DNA of 64,000 nt. Origin: Roseivivax jejudonensis. Lineage in GTDB: Bacteria; Pseudomonadota; Alphaproteobacteria; Rhodobacterales; Rhodobacteraceae. The stretch is from the NCBI RefSeq assembly GCF_900172265.1, contig NZ_FWFK01000005.1, forward strand, positions 248,001 through 312,000. The letters are read 5' to 3'. A program made the translations under genes and the position numbers. Below are positions 61,645 to 64,000 of this stretch, one piece after another (position 1 is the stretch's first letter; every line of letters starts with the position of its first letter). The notes below the pieces were generated by a model that was not told the origin of the DNA, made no database searches, and saw only the letters and a program-made list of their open reading frames with translations.

Positions 61645-63627
61645 ATGACGGCTTTCCCGCATCTCGGACAGCTCGGGGCCGCGTACATACAGGTTCTGCT
61701 GGTCGCCGGCATCGGGCTGCTCCTGCCCTTCGTCGCAGACCGCAATCGGGCGTCGCACCGCGTGGTGCTCTACGGCATCACGATCTTCATGGCGCTGCGC
61801 TACGCGTTCTGGCGGGCGACCGAAACGCTCGCCCCGGTCGGGCTCACCATCGATTTCATCGCCAGCGGCACGCTCTTCGTGCTGGAGATGCTGGCGCTTG
61901 CCGGCTCTCTGAGTGCCTGCGTGCTGATGATGCGCCGCCGCGACCGCAGCCCGGACGCGGACGCGCATGCCGGCTGGTGGGGCGCCCACGAGCCGCGCGT
62001 CGCGATCCTGATCGCCACCTACAACGAAGAGATGGAGGTGCTGGAACGCACCATCATCGGTGCGAAATCGCTGCGCCACGCCAACAAGGAGGTCATCGTC
62101 CTCGACGACGGACGCCGCGACTGGCTGCGCGACTACTGCGCGGCGCAGGACGTGCGCTACATGCGGCGTCCCGACAACAAGGGATCGAAGGCCGGCAACA
62201 TCAATCACGCGCTCGAGCGGCTTGCCGAGGATGCCGTGCCGCCCGATTTCGTCGCCGTGCTCGATGCCGATTTCGTGCCGCACCGGGGCTTCATCTCGCG
62301 CTCGCTCGCGCTGTTCCACGACCCGAGCATCGGTCTCGTCCAGACTCCGCAGCACTTCTTCAACGCCGATCCGCTGCAGAACAACCTCGGGCTGACTCGG
62401 TCCTATCCCGACGAGCAACGGTTCTTCTTCGATCATATGCAGGCGTCGCGCGACGGGTGGGGCATCGCCATCTGCTGCGGCACGTCGTCGGTCGCGCGGT
62501 ATTCCGCGCTGATCGAGATCGGCGGAATGTCGACCGACAGCGTGACCGAGGATTTCCTGCTTTCGCTGACGATGCAGTCGCACGGCTACCAGACAGCTTA
62601 TCTCAACGAGCCGCTGACCGAGGGCCTCGCCCCCGAGGGGCTCAAGGAATACGTCACCCAGCGCGCGCGCTGGTGCCTCGGCCTCATGCAGATCGCGCGC
62701 TCGCCGCTCGGCCCGTTCCGCCGCAACGCCCTGCGCCTGCGCGACCGCTGGAGCGTGATCGATTCGGTGTTCTACTGGCTGCCGAGCTTCATCTTCCGCC
62801 TCGCGGTCGTCGTGTTCCCGCTGCTCTACTGGTACTTCAACGTGATCGTCGTGGATGCGCCGCTCGACGAGGTGCTGATCTATTTCGCGACCTACTACCT
62901 GTGGGCGCAGATCGTCATGAACCTGATGGCGCCGCTGATGATCCTGCCGATCCTGCACGATGTCAGCCAGCTTATCGGGGCGATCCCGATCAGTCGCGCC
63001 GCGATCGTGGGCCTTCTGAAACCCAAGGGGCACCCGTTCTCCGTGACCGCGAAGGGCGGGGACCGGTCCCGCATCGTCGTGCAGTGGCGCATGATGGCAC
63101 CGTTCGCGGTGCTCCTCTCGCTGACGATCGGCGGACTGATCCTCGGCATCTTCTCGGACCGGTTCGCCTACAGCGATGCCGGCGACGGCAAGTGGGTCGT
63201 GCTGTTCTGGACGATCTACAATCTGATCGTGCTGAGCGTCACGGTGATCGCCTGCATCGAGTTGCCACGGCGCGAACGTCACGTCGCCGACGCGCCGGAG
63301 CGCGCGCGCTTCGACGAAGGCGCTGCCGTGCACGAGGTCTGGCTGACGTCGATGACCGCCGATACCGCCCGGATCCGCGGCCGACGCTACCCGGCCGAGA
63401 CGCGCGGCACGCTCGAGATCGCCGATGTCGGTCCGGTCGAGGCCTACGTCATCTCGGAAACGCGCGACGGCGCGCGGGTGCAACTTCTACCCGATGCGGT
63501 GCAGCGCGAGGCGCTGTTCGTCCGCTTCTACGCCGACGGCGCCGCGCCGGGGGTCGGCAACGTCCGGCTCTCGGCGATGGTGTCGGACCTGGCGCGTCGG
63601 CTGTCGTTCAGCTCCGGCGGTCGCTGA
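61645..63627 (+). CDS. GT2 processive beta-glucan synthase-like protein
   Basis: This is a 660-residue inner-membrane synthase of the BcsA/curdlan/mixed-linkage glucan type. Two N-terminal helices are followed by the GT-A domain with VLDDGRRDW (first aspartate), VLDADFVPH (DxD), VTEDFLLSL (TED) and QRARWCLG (QxxRW), then four or more helices to about residue 520. The C-terminal 130 residues (VWLTSMTADTARIRG) do not show a clear PilZ motif. Sinorhizobium BgsA, which makes mixed-linkage beta-glucan, has similar size and lacks PilZ. The product here is not proven. It overlaps the convergent HAMP gene by 20 bp. Confidence 0.88.
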   Translation: MTAFPHLGQLGAAYIQVLLVAGIGLLLPFVADRNRASHRVVLYGITIFMALRYAFWRATETLAPVGLTIDFIASGTLFVLEMLALAGSLSACVLMMRRRDRSPDADAHAGWWGAHEPRVAILIATYNEEMEVLERTIIGAKSLRHANKEVIVLDDGRRDWLRDYCAAQDVRYMRRPDNKGSKAGNINHALERLAEDAVPPDFVAVLDADFVPHRGFISRSLALFHDPSIGLVQTPQHFFNADPLQNNLGLTRSYPDEQRFFFDHMQASRDGWGIAICCGTSSVARYSALIEIGGMSTDSVTEDFLLSLTMQSHGYQTAYLNEPLTEGLAPEGLKEYVTQRARWCLGLMQIARSPLGPFRRNALRLRDRWSVIDSVFYWLPSFIFRLAVVVFPLLYWYFNVIVVDAPLDEVLIYFATYYLWAQIVMNLMAPLMILPILHDVSQLIGAIPISRAAIVGLLKPKGHPFSVTAKGGDRSRIVVQWRMMAPFAVLLSLTIGGLILGIFSDRFAYSDAGDGKWVVLFWTIYNLIVLSVTVIACIELPRRERHVADAPERARFDEGAAVHEVWLTSMTADTARIRGRRYPAETRGTLEIADVGPVEAYVISETRDGARVQLLPDAVQREALFVRFYADGAAPGVGNVRLSAMVSDLARRLSFSSGGR

Positions 63628-64000
63628 CGCGGCGGTCCTGCAGGCGCGCCAGCGCCCCCGAGATCCGCGCCGCCTCGCGCGTGCCGCCGTATTCGGGAGG
63701 ATAGACGATGTCGCCATCGGCGATCCGGTCGGAGATCTCGCCCAGCGCGCCGATCGGCCGAACGAAGACCAGGACGAAGATTGCGGTCGCCATGCCCAGA
63801 ATGGCGACGAGCCCGATGCCCGCTACGACAGCGGTTCCGCGCAGGTCGGCCATCCCGGGCCGGAACGCGTCCGCCGGGATGCGGCCCACCAGCCGCCAGC
63901 CGAAGCTTGGCAGGTCGCCGTAGCCGACGCTCGGCACCAGCGTCGCGAAGTAGTCCTGCCCGTCGGGCCACGCCTCGCGGCCCGCCGTCATCGCGCCGGA
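63608..64000 (-). CDS. Cache/HAMP receptor-like protein, C-terminal part
   Basis: The frame runs in from beyond base 64000 and ends at 63608, giving 131 visible codons. The first part (QDYFATLVPSVGYGDLPSFGW) looks like the end of a periplasmic Cache-type sensor domain. A membrane helix follows (VVAGIGLVAILGMATAIFVLVF), then a HAMP segment (VRPIGALGEISDRIADGDI) and about 40 more residues, and then the stop. No kinase, GGDEF, EAL or methyl-accepting part follows HAMP. It ends tail to tail with the glucan synthase gene, overlapping by 20 bp. Confidence 0.75.
   Translation of the reverse strand, partial: SGAMTAGREAWPDGQDYFATLVPSVGYGDLPSFGWRLVGRIPADAFRPGMADLRGTAVVAGIGLVAILGMATAIFVLVFVRPIGALGEISDRIADGDIVYPPEYGGTREAARISGALARLQDRRVSDRRS

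Overview
The window is about 64 kb of GC-rich chromosomal DNA from an alphaproteobacterium, almost certainly a member of the Rhodobacteraceae (Roseobacter/Rhodobacter group). The evidence is the gene content and order: mdh-sucC-sucD-sucA, a malyl-CoA thioesterase/NnrU/DUF1737/mesaconyl-CoA hydratase/sdh run, ecm and ccr as neighbours, phaA/phaB, an HvrA-like H-NS protein, a luxR/luxI pair and a CryB-type photolyase. I see no rRNA, tRNA, CRISPR array, insertion sequence or prophage. Statements about related species come from memory and were not searched.

Layout. 1-14.2 kb is a central-carbon block. On the minus strand are mdh, sucC, two small genes, sucD and the 5' part of sucA; on the plus strand are a TauE permease, mcl2, nnrU-like, DUF1737, mch and sdhC-D-A-(lipoprotein)-B, closed by a strong terminator. 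14.3-18.2 kb holds small unknown genes, an ornithine decarboxylase with a structured leader and Arg-rich upstream ORF, a DUF1989 gene, deoD and an H-NS-family gene. 18.3-23.5 kb holds ecm (minus), a PlsC-like acyltransferase and ccr. 23.5-25.6 kb is a quorum-sensing locus (small ORF, luxR, luxI) preceded by a perfect CtrA-type site. 25.5-36.5 kb is housekeeping: a PPP-type phosphatase, an SF1 helicase, greA, ETF-QO, a TPR protein, ispE, a polyprenyl synthase and a TrmN6-like methylase. 36.5-41.4 kb holds a ring-cleaving dioxygenase, phaB, a patatin, phaA and an EAL-domain protein. 41.5-54.8 kb holds rpsD, a DUF1127 gene, a PhnM-like protein, a LacI regulator, ileS, a cNMP-TrxR-like flavoprotein, a ycjX-GNAT-ycjF operon and truA. 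55-59.3 kb holds an SDR gene coupled to cryB, an AraC regulator and a membrane protein. 59.3-63.6 kb is a polysaccharide synthase cluster (GH8 hydrolase, HlyD-like protein, GT2 synthase) facing a truncated HAMP receptor.

How it works together. mcl2, mch, ecm and ccr are ethylmalonyl-CoA pathway genes. With phaA/phaB (acetyl-CoA to 3-hydroxybutyryl-CoA) and the TCA genes they form a coherent acetyl-CoA assimilation and C4-polymer storage set. A matched pair of GTGATCAC half-sites 21 bp apart lies at nearly the same distance upstream of sucC and of sdhC and suggests a shared regulator.

Most interesting for follow-up are the GH8-MFP-GT2 cluster (possibly a mixed-linkage beta-glucan or related glucan synthase without an obvious PilZ domain), the CtrA site at the quorum-sensing locus, the shared tandem operator of the TCA operons, the Arg-rich leader of the decarboxylase, a five-copy dispersed palindromic element, and small lipoprotein or membrane genes inserted inside the suc and sdh operons.
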